A program made the translations under genes and the position numbers. A stretch of DNA of 64,000 nt from Tritrichomonas musculus (lineage: Eukaryota > Parabasalia > Tritrichomonadida > Tritrichomonadidae): positions 930,001 to 994,000 of the forward strand of contig JAPFFF010000015.1 in the NCBI GenBank assembly GCA_039105265.1. The letters run 5' to 3'. The notes under the pieces were generated by a model that saw only the letters and a list, made by a program, of their open reading frames with translations, had not been told where the DNA came from and ran no database searches. Shown here piece by piece: positions 18,080 to 27,845 of this stretch. How positions within the stretch are numbered: position 1 is the stretch's first letter; each line of letters begins with the position of its first letter.

Positions 18080-19876
18080 ATGAAGAATGAACAAAGTAAT
18101 GATCCGCAAATAAAGTTAAAATTACGCCAGTTTTTTGAGAATGAAAATGCCCAAGATAAAGTAAGGCAGTTTTTTATTCAAAAAAATAATCAGAATGATA
18201 TTATTCAAGTTGAAGAAGAAGAAGAGCCAGACGATTTATCTTCTGATATTGAATTAGAAGTACAAGAAGTAAATAAGCCATCTATTAAATTGCAAGTTTT
18301 ATATGGATCAGACTTCTTAGTATTTAACAAGCAAAACGGAACAACAATAAAAATAGATATTGACTTTTTTGATTCTAGACATTCATATTCATACATTTAT
18401 GCTTCGTCGACAATGCATTTTGGAATAGAAATGATTCATGAATTTGTAAATTCTAGTGATGAAAATTATGTTTTTAACGAGGATTTTTATATAAAATTAA
18501 TAGAAAAGCTTATTAAGTATAACAATCCTATTAAATTTTGTATATCAACAGATTTTCCAAAAAATCAGTTTATTGGATTAGCAACTTTTGATTGGAGAAG
18601 AATTTTTAATCATCAAAATGGACTGTTAAAAGAAAAAATTGAAATAACAGGCTTATGTAATGAAGTTGTTGGGTATATTCATATATCAATTTTATTAAAA
18701 GGATTTGAAATTAATCTTGAATCTTTCAAAGAATTGCTCAAACTTCAAATTAAGCAAGAAAAGATTGATGATATCGAGATTGAAAGAGAATTTTCTAAAT
18801 CAATGCAAATCTGGTGGATTGATTTTATGAGGCTTGTTGAAAAGAAAAATATTGAAATTACGTCAAAAGAAATTGGATCAGGTAGAAGCATTATTTTTCA
18901 TCAAATTGTTCCATTTTCAATTCGAAATCTGGACACTCCTGGGAAATGTTTAAGATATTGTCATTTACTTACTGATTTAATAGCTCCTCTTGGCTATGCA
19001 TATATTCCATATTGGGCTTCAGTAGCATCAAGAAGTGGTCGAGATCGAGAAAAAGTGAATGTTTTGGTATCTCTTCTACGCGGTTTTGGATTAGAAGCAT
19101 ACGTTGCTGTTTCAAGTCCTCGTCCAATTGCAATTTGCATGTATGATGCAGATCCAGAAAATCATAAAGAAAAATCTATTTTGTTTTTTGATGTTGTCAG
19201 TGGAAAATTTGGGTTTAATTTGCCAAAAATAATTAATAGAGTTTCTTATATCTTTAATGATGAGATTCTGCTTGCAAACCTTCATCCTCTTTCACAAAAA
19301 ATTGATTGGGATATAAAATCGCCGTTAAAGTGGAAAGCACTGCATCCTCCTATTTGGCAAAATCAAAAAAATGACAAGATTATTCCACGCTGTTTAAAAC
19401 TCGATCTTTATTATAATATGAATTTAAATCAAGTGCAAATGGGTTTTATTGTCGATGAGTATGCTCTAGAATATATGGTGAAAAAAATTATTGAGGAGCA
19501 AAGGCAGTCCTTTTGTAATAATAAGACAACTTGGAGTTATGAAATTGCTCAGGTTTTGTTTCCAATCGTATCTTCATATGAAAAACAAAAACAAATTGGT
19601 AAAAATATAGAAAATTTGTCAAGCGCTGCTATAAAACGAGTTATTTCCCCTTTTCATACTTTAAAAGTAGTTCCCGCATTAACAAATTCATGCGATCCAA
19701 TTGAAATTTTTAGATCATTAATGAATACAAATTCTGGACTTGAAATTCTCGGAATTGGTGAAGAAAAAGCTCGTTTTGCACTTCGAATTAGTGTTACTCA
19801 ATATCCCGAAGGCGTCTATGCTGTTTGGTCAATTTTTGCTGGTGAATCAATAATGCCTCTAAAGTTAAATAAGTAA
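18080..19876 (+). CDS. CEP76-like protein (C2 domain plus transglutaminase-like fold)
   Basis: 598 aa. Residues 1-65 are acidic and disordered (EEEEEPDDLSSD). About 70-215 looks like a C2-type beta sandwich (ISTDFPKNQFIGLATFDWRR). About 287-385 contains a segment like the transglutaminase-like/peptidase-like domain shared by CEP76, CC2D2A and DRC7: GRDREKVNVLVSLLRGFGLEAYVAV, given here as SLLRGFGLEAYVAV, followed by FFDVVSGK. The C-terminus is a mixed domain ending IFAGESIMPL. CEP76 (659 aa in humans) limits centriole reduplication and recruits centriolar-satellite factors. In a flagellate a basal-body role is natural, but that is inference. The Cys-His pair expected of an active transglutaminase is not clear here, in line with inactive ciliary members. 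Confidence 0.65.
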   Translation: MKNEQSNDPQIKLKLRQFFENENAQDKVRQFFIQKNNQNDIIQVEEEEEPDDLSSDIELEVQEVNKPSIKLQVLYGSDFLVFNKQNGTTIKIDIDFFDSRHSYSYIYASSTMHFGIEMIHEFVNSSDENYVFNEDFYIKLIEKLIKYNNPIKFCISTDFPKNQFIGLATFDWRRIFNHQNGLLKEKIEITGLCNEVVGYIHISILLKGFEINLESFKELLKLQIKQEKIDDIEIEREFSKSMQIWWIDFMRLVEKKNIEITSKEIGSGRSIIFHQIVPFSIRNLDTPGKCLRYCHLLTDLIAPLGYAYIPYWASVASRSGRDREKVNVLVSLLRGFGLEAYVAVSSPRPIAICMYDADPENHKEKSILFFDVVSGKFGFNLPKIINRVSYIFNDEILLANLHPLSQKIDWDIKSPLKWKALHPPIWQNQKNDKIIPRCLKLDLYYNMNLNQVQMGFIVDEYALEYMVKKIIEEQRQSFCNNKTTWSYEIAQVLFPIVSSYEKQKQIGKNIENLSSAAIKRVISPFHTLKVVPALTNSCDPIEIFRSLMNTNSGLEILGIGEEKARFALRISVTQYPEGVYAVWSIFAGESIMPLKLNK

Positions 19877-20283
19877 AATTTGTTTGTATTCTACATTTTC
19901 TTCTTTTATAAATTCTAGAACTCAAGAAATATATATCAAAATGAAATTATCATGAATAAGAATAGAAAATGAGAGTATTTTTTATTTCAAGCGCAGTACT
20001 TGATTTCCCAATTAGAATATCAGTTGGTTTAGATATAACTTTTAATTAGTTGGAAGTAGCAGAATCCTCTCATTCACATCTTCCACTTTCAATATGCTAT
20101 TTTTACTATATGTAATGTGAAATTAGGAAAAATAGGGAATAAAAAATATTAAATAATCTTATCTCGAATTCGTAAGTATTTTCGAATTGGAAACGAATTA
20201 AATGAATAGTAGCACTATTGTTGTATTAGAATGGCTTTGGCAGTTTGATAAAAACAAATAAAAAATGAAATGAGAATATAACC
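19877..20283. other. Convergent 3' spacer
   Basis: About 400 bp between converging genes; nothing recognisable. Confidence 0.6.
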
Positions 20284-21165
20284 TTATGGTGTCGTACCTG
20301 ACGAACAGTTTTGACTTGATGTTTTCACTTTTCTTGCTTCTATATATCGATCAACAAAATTTGCCATCATAATTGTATATTGAGCTGTTAATTGATTACT
20401 GCGTTCTTTAATAAGCTCTTCTTTGAGGCTTTTCACTTGTTCTTCTGAGAGAAGAACTTCACCATCATTTGTTCTTGGTGCGTTTTGGATCCAAAGATCT
20501 GGAATTTTTTCATCAAGTTTTTGGATATCAAATGAACGAGGAATTGATGAAGGAGAAGGAAAGATTGATGTTGCTACTATTCGTTTCGATCGATGTTCAA
20601 ACATACTTTGCTCGGAACTTATGAATTTCAAATCATAAATGTTTTTCTTTCGGAAAATTGGAGGGCGAGCAGCAAATGTTGCAGCTTTTTCAAAAAGTTC
20701 ATTTACTCCCACATCATTTTTCGCACTTGTTATGAAGCAATTATGAATATTAACTTCTTGGCCTTTTGCGTACACACGAGATCGTAGTTGGTCTATCGAA
20801 TCTTTACATAGGTCTGACTTTGTTAAAACAAGAAAAGCATTGCAGTGTGAAGCGGTATGATATATATTTAAGGCCCATTCGTTAACTGAATCTACATTTG
20901 AATAGCTGAAGCATAAAAATGTTATCGCTGCATATTCTAATGAGTTCGGTAGCATTCCATAAAATTTTTCTTCATTTGATGTATCACAAATGTTAAGCTT
21001 GATATTTTCTCCATTTGCTAATTGCACATATTTTTTTTTAATTGTTGGTTTTTCTGTGCTTAAAATATTTTGATCAAAAGGAAGCCCTAAAAAGCAGTTC
21101 ATAAGAGATGTTTTCCCTGTACCTGCTTCTCCAGCTAAAATGATTTTCAGCCCTTCTTTGAACAT
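20284..21165 (-). CDS. Divergent Ras/Rab-like small GTPase with C-terminal extension
   Basis: 293 aa. G domain about 5-170. P-loop GEAGTGKTS near residues 12-20, a Thr in the switch I area, G4 TKSD near 114, G5 SAK near 147. The G3 motif is CDTSNEEKFYG instead of DTAGQE, so the conserved Gly and the catalytic Gln of Rab proteins are replaced. GTP hydrolysis may be slow or depend on another residue. A 120-residue C-terminal extension (RPPIFRKKN onward) ends in a helical coil and GTTP with no prenylation motif, so it should not be lipid-anchored the usual way. Function unknown; it resembles the atypical Rab/Roc-like GTPases common in trichomonads. Confidence 0.8.
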   Translation of the reverse strand: MFKEGLKIILAGEAGTGKTSLMNCFLGLPFDQNILSTEKPTIKKKYVQLANGENIKLNICDTSNEEKFYGMLPNSLEYAAITFLCFSYSNVDSVNEWALNIYHTASHCNAFLVLTKSDLCKDSIDQLRSRVYAKGQEVNIHNCFITSAKNDVGVNELFEKAATFAARPPIFRKKNIYDLKFISSEQSMFEHRSKRIVATSIFPSPSSIPRSFDIQKLDEKIPDLWIQNAPRTNDGEVLLSEEQVKSLKEELIKERSNQLTAQYTIMMANFVDRYIEARKVKTSSQNCSSGTTP

Positions 21166-21379
21166 TCCTAATTTCCAAAATTTTGAGTATTTTTAAAAAT
21201 TTTTTGTTAAATTTCAAAGAATTTTTTTCACAAATATCAAAAAATTTTATAAAGAATGAACAATATTGTATTAATACAATGTTTAGTAAGAGAACAGTGC
21301 GAAATACGATTTATAGTAATAATGAAATAGTGAGAAACGTTTTCATTATTCTATTTATATGGTCATCAAATAAACAATT

Positions 21380-22567
21380 TTATTTGCGAAATACTTTTCG
21401 AAATATATATCTTCCCATGATTGCAGTTCCTACAAGAGCAAATGCAGAAACAACTACAGATGCAATTGGGAATTGAGAATCTTCATCATTTTTAATATTA
21501 TTATTGTTATTATTATTTTCATCATTAATATTATTTTGAACAGATCTAGTAACTTCATTTTCTGCATCATCATCTGCCATTTTAGAGTACATCATTCCTT
21601 TTTGTATATCCTTTTCGCATCCAACTCCGTTAGAATAGCATTCAGCAAGAAGCTGTAGTGAAGGCTTATCACCTTGTTTAGCAGCAATTTCAAGGTATTT
21701 GACAGCTAATTTTTCGTCGTTATTCCAATTATCAAGTTTCTGGAGGTGTAAATATCCAAGATAATAGAAAGCTTCTTTTACTCTTTCTCTTGCTAAAATT
21801 ACAAGAATATTTTCGGAAAGACGTGGATCAAAATTTTCATCTTGTGCTTCAAATAAAAATTGTGCTAGAACTGTGCGCGCAAACTCATCTTTATTCGAGA
21901 GGGATAAATTTGTAAACCAGTACATTGATTTATTGAAGTCTTTGAGTGTTAGATACATGATACCAACTGATTTCTGAGCAAGATTGCATCCATTTGAAGC
22001 TGATTTAATACCCCAATAAAAGAAAAAATCAATTTGATTAGATCTCATTGATACATCAGCCAGTAAAAAAGAAGAAAAGCTATCAATATTATCACCGCCT
22101 GATATCAAAACAGGCCAATCGTTGTCACTACTGCATTTACTATTTTCAGTATTAGGTGTGAGAATAATATTTAGTTTATTTTCTTCAGGCTCTATTGTTA
22201 TCGAGGAATTCAAAATTGGATATAAAAAATCACCTGATATAATATCCGATCGAACTGAAGTTGTGTCAATTTCAAAATCTTTTTCAGATAACGGTTTTGA
22301 AGTATTGACATTGATTATGATGTGATTATCTTTGAATGTCCATTTATAAGTTGCTGAATTTTGTATTTTTTGTAATTGAGTTTCACTAATTGTAAAATCA
22401 TCTTTTTTTAAAGTGTGAATGAAATCATCCCATCCATCTGGAAGCGTTTCATTTAATACAGAGCGAAATGTTTCTTGTTCTGAGACGTAAAAAGGTTTTT
22501 TTGTAAGTTCTTTTAATGGATCATCAATTTCAGATTGAGGTTGGAGATATGATGAATGGAGCTCCAT
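21380..22567 (-). CDS. Tail-anchored CS-domain/TPR protein, Tom46/Tom36-like hydrogenosomal import receptor candidate
   Basis: 395 aa (about 45 kDa) from the ATG at 22567 (MELHSSYLQP); upstream in-frame sequence looks non-coding. Seen: an Hsp20/p23-like CS domain (about residues 73-138, YKWTFKDNHIIINV), Sel1/TPR-type helical repeats (about 180-340, for example YYLGYLHLQKLDNW and LLAECYSNGVGCEKD), an acidic Asn-rich linker, and one C-terminal membrane helix (about 367-385) followed by the basic tail RYIFRKVFRK. This is the architecture reported for the Trichomonas hydrogenosomal outer-membrane receptors Tom36 and Tom46, which stand in for Tom20/Tom70. Assignment rests on domain order, size and the basic tail anchor. 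An ER tail-anchored protein is the alternative. Shares a 72-bp divergent promoter region with the next gene. Confidence 0.7.
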   Translation of the reverse strand: MELHSSYLQPQSEIDDPLKELTKKPFYVSEQETFRSVLNETLPDGWDDFIHTLKKDDFTISETQLQKIQNSATYKWTFKDNHIIINVNTSKPLSEKDFEIDTTSVRSDIISGDFLYPILNSSITIEPEENKLNIILTPNTENSKCSSDNDWPVLISGGDNIDSFSSFLLADVSMRSNQIDFFFYWGIKSASNGCNLAQKSVGIMYLTLKDFNKSMYWFTNLSLSNKDEFARTVLAQFLFEAQDENFDPRLSENILVILARERVKEAFYYLGYLHLQKLDNWNNDEKLAVKYLEIAAKQGDKPSLQLLAECYSNGVGCEKDIQKGMMYSKMADDDAENEVTRSVQNNINDENNNNNNNIKNDEDSQFPIASVVVSAFALVGTAIMGRYIFRKVFRK

Positions 22568-22619
22568 TAAAAAATTGAATACAAAAATCGAAAACTTTTT
22601 AAAAATATATTTGTCCGTA

Positions 22620-22624
22620 TCATA
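22620..22624 (+). promoter_or_regulatory. Inr of the thioredoxin-fold gene
   Basis: TCATA, A+1 at 22622, leader 18 nt to ATG 22640; lies inside the 72-bp spacer shared with the leftward Tom46-like gene. Confidence 0.55.
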
Positions 22625-22639
22625 GAGGCAAAATTTTAT

Positions 22640-23353
22640 ATGGATACTGTTAAATCTGTTTCCCTTAAAAAAATACCAGAGCTTGTCGAACAACAAAAAA
22701 ATGCTGCGCTGCATACTCCTGTTTATGTCTTCTGTACAAATGCTGCAAAAGATTCTTTCACTCAAATATCTGATCAATACTGTGAAATATACCAAAACAA
22801 TGATCTATTTTCTTTAAATGACCCCAGTTCTATTGATAGTGTACTTGCTTCTGCTGTTCCAAGGACCTTGGTTTTCTTTTTATATAAAACTGGAAGGAAG
22901 TACTGGAGAGAATGGCTAGATTCAGCCGTTAGAAACGCTATGATGACAGTTCCAAATGCAGATTTATATGCAGTAGAAATTAAGTTTGCTGATAATGATA
23001 ATCTTTCAAAGTTTGGTGTAACAAAACTTCCATGCGTACTTGTTTACAAGATGGGGCATTTAGTTGACAAAATATTTCCAGAAAATGAGGAAGGAATCGT
23101 GCATGATGAAATTGCAGAATACAACAATGAAATAGCTCGTATGATTCAAGAAAGTGAACAATCAATTCAAGACTATTCAAAGCAAGGTCTTAAATCAGAC
23201 GCTGATAAACTTGAGTTTGAGCAAAGATACCGTGAAAAGGAAGCTCAAGAAAAAAGGAAAATTATCGAAGCCGAACGAAAGCATATGCTAGAAGTAAGAA
23301 AGAAAATTGAACAAGATAAGTTAGAGAGACAAAGGAAATATGGGAAAAAATAA
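22640..23353 (+). CDS. Thioredoxin-fold protein with C-terminal coiled coil
   Basis: 237 aa. Residues about 20-165 suggest a thioredoxin-like fold: a first strand PVYVFC, a later strand TLVFFLYKTG, and the cis-proline motif KFGVTKLPCVLVYKMG near residues 128-143. There is no CXXC, so redox catalysis is unlikely; a binding or adaptor role is more plausible. Residues 180-237 are a highly charged helix (KEAQEKRKIIEAERK, ending RQRKYGKK). Families with a redox-dead thioredoxin fold plus a helix include phosducin-like and UBX-type adaptors; I cannot choose between them. Start fixed by an Inr 18 nt upstream. Confidence 0.65.
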   Translation: MDTVKSVSLKKIPELVEQQKNAALHTPVYVFCTNAAKDSFTQISDQYCEIYQNNDLFSLNDPSSIDSVLASAVPRTLVFFLYKTGRKYWREWLDSAVRNAMMTVPNADLYAVEIKFADNDNLSKFGVTKLPCVLVYKMGHLVDKIFPENEEGIVHDEIAEYNNEIARMIQESEQSIQDYSKQGLKSDADKLEFEQRYREKEAQEKRKIIEAERKHMLEVRKKIEQDKLERQRKYGKK

Positions 23354-23532
23354 ATGTAATTACATTCATTTTCAATTTTCCATCTTACATGAAAAAGATG
23401 ATATTTAAATATTTTTTACGAATGGAAATAGTGTAAGTTTGAGTAAACATTAAAACTAATCATTTAATTGTTGTAAAATATAATACAAAGAAATGTATAA
23501 TTGCATTTTTTAATGAAAAAAGAATTATTAAT

Positions 23533-25002
23533 TTATGGGGTAAGTCTTGATGGATCACGTGGGAACATTGAACCACGACGAACGTTCTTAAGTCCGAGGA
23601 AGAGGAACGTCATTCTATCAAGACCACATCCAAGTCCTGCGTGAGGTGGAGCACCATATTTGAAGCAGTCTACGTATGGTTGAATTGGTGTAAGATCAAC
23701 TTTAAGTTCAGCTGCACGCTTGAGAAGTAATTCACTGTCATGAATACGTTGTGCACCAGAAACGATTTCTTCGCCTCTAAGGAACATATCAAATGAATTT
23801 GAGTAATTTGGATCTTGTGGATCTGGCATTGTATAGAATGGACGAACGCTGGATGGGAATTTATCAAGAATGTAAAAGTCGGTATTATATTTCTCTTTGA
23901 CAAGGTCTCCAAGTTTCTTTTCAAGTTCACTGGTAAGATCTTGTAATTCATCCATTTGGCATCCAGCATCGTGAAGCATCTTAACGGCATCCTTGAAGTT
24001 AATGATAACTGGATTGATAACAACGTCTGTAGATGGGAATTGTGATTTCACAGCTTCAATTTCTGGGCGGCATTCGTTAAGAAGACGATTGAAAATTGTA
24101 GCAAGAAGATCTTTGAAAATTTCAAGTGCTTCATGATAATTTTCCTTGATTTCCATTTCAGCATCGAGTCCTGTGAATTCTGTTAAATGTCTATGAGTAA
24201 AACTGTTTTCAGCACGGAAAACAGGTCCTACTTCAAAGACGCGTGGCATGCCAGAAACAACGGCCATTTGCTTGTATAGTTGTGGAGATTGGGCAAGGTA
24301 GGCAAAAGTCTTGAAATAATCAACTTTAAAAACGTTAGCACCTCCTTCTGATGCTGTTGGAATCAATTTTGGTGTATGAATTTCTTGAAATCCATGTTGA
24401 TAAAGATATTCACGGAAGAATTGGCCAATCTTTGATTGAATTCTGAAAATTCCTTGATTAGCAACTGTTCTAAGATCAAGAACTCTGTTGTCAAGCCTTA
24501 ACTTTTGGGTAACAGTTGGTCTGCTTTTGTCAGCTGGTTTGGATTGAGCTCCAGAGTCATCATCATCTTCTTCAGTAACACGTGCGCAGTCTGCAACAAC
24601 AACAGGTGTTGGTTGAGCACGAGAAACGCAATGGCATTCTGAAACTTGGATTTCAAAGTTTTGGATTGTTGCAGAAGTTACTGGCCTGTCTGTTTTGACA
24701 AGTTTTCCAACGATTTCGACAAGAGATTCTACAGGAATTCCACGGATATATTTAACAAAATTAACTTGTTCTTCATTCTTGTTATCTTGAACAAAAGCTG
24801 CAGCTTGGATGGTAGCAATTTGAGATCTGAGAAGAAGAAAAGCGCATTTTCCTTTTCCACGAACAACTGCAGCAAATGCACGAACGATGATTTCTTGGTC
24901 AACAAGGTCTTCTTTGATATCTAAAACTGAAAGAATCTTGCGATCTGTTGTCTCATTAGACATGATCAAAGGAACGTCACCATATAAAGTTGAGGTTGAC
25001 AT
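23533..25002 (-). CDS. AspRS: Aspartyl-tRNA synthetase, cytosolic eukaryotic/archaeal type
   Basis: Charges tRNA-Asp with aspartate using ATP. Seen in 489 aa: an N-terminal OB-fold anticodon-binding domain (about 35-140), a charged linker (EEDDDDSGAQSKP), then the class IIb catalytic core. Near residues 220-260 SEGGANVFKVDYF and LAQSPQLYKQM, motif 2 FRAENSFTHRHLTEFTGL, and motif 3 GLGCGLDRMTFLFLGLKNV close to the C-terminus, ending in SMFPRD. No targeting extension, so cytosolic. Less AT-rich than its neighbours, as expected for a highly expressed gene. TCATT Inr 11 nt upstream. Confidence 0.97.
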   Translation of the reverse strand: MSTSTLYGDVPLIMSNETTDRKILSVLDIKEDLVDQEIIVRAFAAVVRGKGKCAFLLLRSQIATIQAAAFVQDNKNEEQVNFVKYIRGIPVESLVEIVGKLVKTDRPVTSATIQNFEIQVSECHCVSRAQPTPVVVADCARVTEEDDDDSGAQSKPADKSRPTVTQKLRLDNRVLDLRTVANQGIFRIQSKIGQFFREYLYQHGFQEIHTPKLIPTASEGGANVFKVDYFKTFAYLAQSPQLYKQMAVVSGMPRVFEVGPVFRAENSFTHRHLTEFTGLDAEMEIKENYHEALEIFKDLLATIFNRLLNECRPEIEAVKSQFPSTDVVINPVIINFKDAVKMLHDAGCQMDELQDLTSELEKKLGDLVKEKYNTDFYILDKFPSSVRPFYTMPDPQDPNYSNSFDMFLRGEEIVSGAQRIHDSELLLKRAAELKVDLTPIQPYVDCFKYGAPPHAGLGCGLDRMTFLFLGLKNVRRGSMFPRDPSRLTP

Positions 25003-25010
25003 TTGTATAA

Positions 25011-25015
25011 AATGA
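25011..25015 (-). promoter_or_regulatory. Inr of the aspartyl-tRNA synthetase gene
   Basis: TCATT on the minus strand, A+1 at 25013, 11-nt leader. Confidence 0.6.
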
Positions 25016-25587
25016 TATAAATACTGTGACCATTCAGCTCATTCAATTTCACAAGCTTCAAAAGGCTAAAATTACACCTTCATTTAATCGATTATATTGA
25101 AATTGTGATTATTTTACATGAAAAGTGACGAGATTTATCATGAATTTTCAAAAAAAGGTTAATTTTTCAGCATATAGTTTTTATCAAAAATTTTTATATT
25201 TGATATTTTATGATAAAAGTTATATTTTCCATATAATAAAAACATTTATTAAGTTGAAATCATATTGATTTGATCAGAATTTCATATGAAAAAGTTATTG
25301 AAGGATAGTTTTCAATACATTATTTTTAAAATTTTGATACATGAATATTGTGAAATTGAAAAGAAATAAAAAAGAAATTAATTTACAATTCACTTTGGTA
25401 TTCATTTTAAAAATCAAATTTCTGATAAAAAAATGTTAGTCAAAAAAAAAGTAAAAAGTATCATATGATAAACATCCATTTAATCTACTATAAGCATGTT
25501 TTAAAAAGAGAAGAATTTGCCTTAAAATTAAAATGAAAAGAAATGTATCGTTTTTGCCGTGAATAACAGTATAATTTATTAATAATT
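25016..25587. other. AT-rich spacer
   Basis: About 570 bp upstream of the synthetase gene and downstream of the VPS26 gene; no gene seen. Confidence 0.6.
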
Positions 25588-26451
25588 TCATGGAATGTAA
25601 TGTAAATAAAAGAGAACTGGATGCTGTGCTACAAGAGTTGAAACTCCTCCTTTATGAATATATATTTCAATTCTGTGAGTAGCTGATAAAGTTGATCCTT
25701 GATTCATTTTAATTGTCCAAATAAAATAAGGACGAAGATTAAGTCTAAAAGGGATTTTTGAACCAGGCCTTGGACATCCATCTGTTAGCTCATATTGAAT
25801 AAGAGTTGATTCTTCGGTTCTTGATTCTTTTTTTTCTTTAATTTTCTCTGTTAATACGATGTTCATCACTATTTTTTCAATTCCAGTTTGTTGTATATTC
25901 TTGCAATCAATTTGGCCAGAAATCGTGTCAGTTGTTGAGTATATACCTTTTTGAGTAACAACGTCAAAGCAAATAAAAGGCTGTGAAACAGATAAACTGA
26001 TTGGAGGAATGGGATTGGTTCTTTTATATGGTAGAAGAAATATGACTTCATATGATTGAGAAATTTTCGGTGACAAAAGAGCAAATTGTTTAACTTCAAC
26101 AACAATGTAATAAGTAAGTGACATTTTATGTCCATGGTATGATGGATATTGAATTCTTGGCTTATCAAAAGTAAATGATAAATTAGTAATTTTTTCAAAT
26201 ATTCCACTATCGCAAATATCCATTTGATGAACAATAAATTCATTTGTTAAAACATCTGTACAAATATATTTACCTATCAATTTAACTGTAATTCCTTTGT
26301 GTTTTAATTTTCCGTATTTTGTTGGATTAATTTGAACGCCACCTTGAATTGAATCGCCGCCAAGAAAAATTTCATTTTGTATATTATTAAGTAATGGTTT
26401 ATATTTATCATTTCGTTGAATTTTTTTCACTGATATTGTTATTGCAGACAT
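25588..26451 (-). CDS. VPS26: VPS26-like retromer subunit (arrestin fold)
   Basis: Cargo-side subunit of retromer, which retrieves membrane proteins from endosomes. Seen in 287 aa: two beta-sandwich lobes as in arrestins. In the N lobe, GGDSIQGGVQINP and the VPS26 segment SFTFDKPRIQYPSYHGHKM with LTYYIVVEV. In the C lobe, YELTDGCPRPGSKIPFRLNL, the counterpart of the YEIMDG.P.RGE.IPIRL motif, and a closing strand IEIYIHK. Slightly shorter than animal VPS26A (327 aa), lacking the C-terminal tail. The YELTDG motif favours retromer VPS26 over the VPS26C/retriever paralogue. No perfect Inr found. Confidence 0.82.
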   Translation of the reverse strand: MSAITISVKKIQRNDKYKPLLNNIQNEIFLGGDSIQGGVQINPTKYGKLKHKGITVKLIGKYICTDVLTNEFIVHQMDICDSGIFEKITNLSFTFDKPRIQYPSYHGHKMSLTYYIVVEVKQFALLSPKISQSYEVIFLLPYKRTNPIPPISLSVSQPFICFDVVTQKGIYSTTDTISGQIDCKNIQQTGIEKIVMNIVLTEKIKEKKESRTEESTLIQYELTDGCPRPGSKIPFRLNLRPYFIWTIKMNQGSTLSATHRIEIYIHKGGVSTLVAQHPVLFYLHYIP

Positions 26452-26544
26452 TTAAAGAAAATTTTCTTTCAAATTATACTATTGAATTGGAAACGATCAA
26501 ATGTATATTTAAAAAAAAAATATTTAGGACCCTTCGTCAATAAT

Positions 26545-27330
26545 TATTGGGCCGAAAAACAAAATCGAGGAATTAAAACAAATCATTTCGCAAAAAAGCC
26601 AAAGCGAAATAAACATAATAAATGAATCAAAGGCCAAATTTATTGATCTAAATAATTCAAAAAAAAGTTGGCAGTAGAACTAAAGCAGGAAGATCTACAA
26701 CATAAACCTTTTAAAAAGAGAAAATAACGGTTTGATTGCATAGCTAGTCAAATTCAAAATCGACTTTGAAAAACTTGTCAAAAAGTTCGAGTGCCAAGGT
26801 CACAAGTATTCAAATTTTGAAGCAAGAAAATTTGTCACTGCAGAGCAAAACTGAACAATCAGGCGTTCAAAAAGCTGAAGAAAGAGCTCGATTCAGCAAA
26901 AGAAAAAATTGATCATTTGACAAGGCTAAATGACGAACTGAGCCAGTCAAACACCAAAGAAGTGAAAAGTGACAGCCATTATTTTGAAAGTGAAGTGAAC
27001 GATTTGAAAACAATAATTGAATACAGAAATGAAAAGTATTCAAAATTGAAGGCTGAATTCAAAAAATAATAGAAAAATTTGAATTCAAAATCAGGACTAT
27101 TCAAACGTTAACAAAATAACCGCTACTCTAGCTGATGCGTTGAATGAAACCGCGTTCTTTACTTCAAGATTCGACCAGAGTTCTGTCAAAATAACCGAGC
27201 CTAAGTCTGATTTGATTCAGAATTTGGTCGAAGATGCAAGTGACACTTCAAGAATGAGAATAATTAGGAACTCGCATCAGGTTTTTTTGAAAATAATGAC
27301 TAGGCTTGTTATTTTGAGAATCTGATAATC
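26545..27330 (+). pseudogene. Decayed coiled-coil gene fragment
   Basis: About 790 bp with coding texture and clearly higher GC than the flanks, but no long frame. The longest readable piece is 26818-27069: a charged heptad-like coiled coil with KKLKKELDSAKEKIDHL and LKTIIEYRNEKYSKLKAEF, ending in a stop. A second short piece (27140-27325) is also coding-like. Such A/E/K-rich coiled coils are abundant in trichomonads, so family assignment is not possible. It has no intact start, no Inr and several stops. Confidence 0.6.
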
Positions 27331-27845
27331 AACAATCAGTTTAAAAATCTGATATCTGGTATGAAATGTGATATGAAAATAATTATAAAATTGATGTCTA
27401 TTACCGAAATCTTGAGATCTAACACATATTTATCTTTTTTTATAATTGGTATTTGTGATCCTAAAATATTTAAAAATAAATAATATAATGTATTGATGTT
27501 TGTTTTAAAATTCAAATCAAAAAAAAATTCTTTTTTACAAATGTCTGAGATTAAAATACGATCATATATTTATCAAAAAGTTTAATTGAAAAGTAGCGGA
27601 GATAAAATTGTAATTTTTGATTCCGTTCAAAATTCACACTCCCCTTTGAAAAGTTCGACTTTTTCTGGGCAAAAGTGAATAATAAAAATCCCTATTTCAA
27701 ATAAATTCACATAAAGATAAATATGATTATATTATCACTAATGATATAAGATAATTGTTTGATAAATTAGCAACAATATTTGGAATAAAAGAGATGGATT
27801 ATTATGTTAAAAATAAATATATAAAATTATAATATGAAGAACAAT
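27331..27845. other. AT-rich spacer
   Basis: No gene seen; downstream of the TPR gene's 3' end. Confidence 0.55.
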
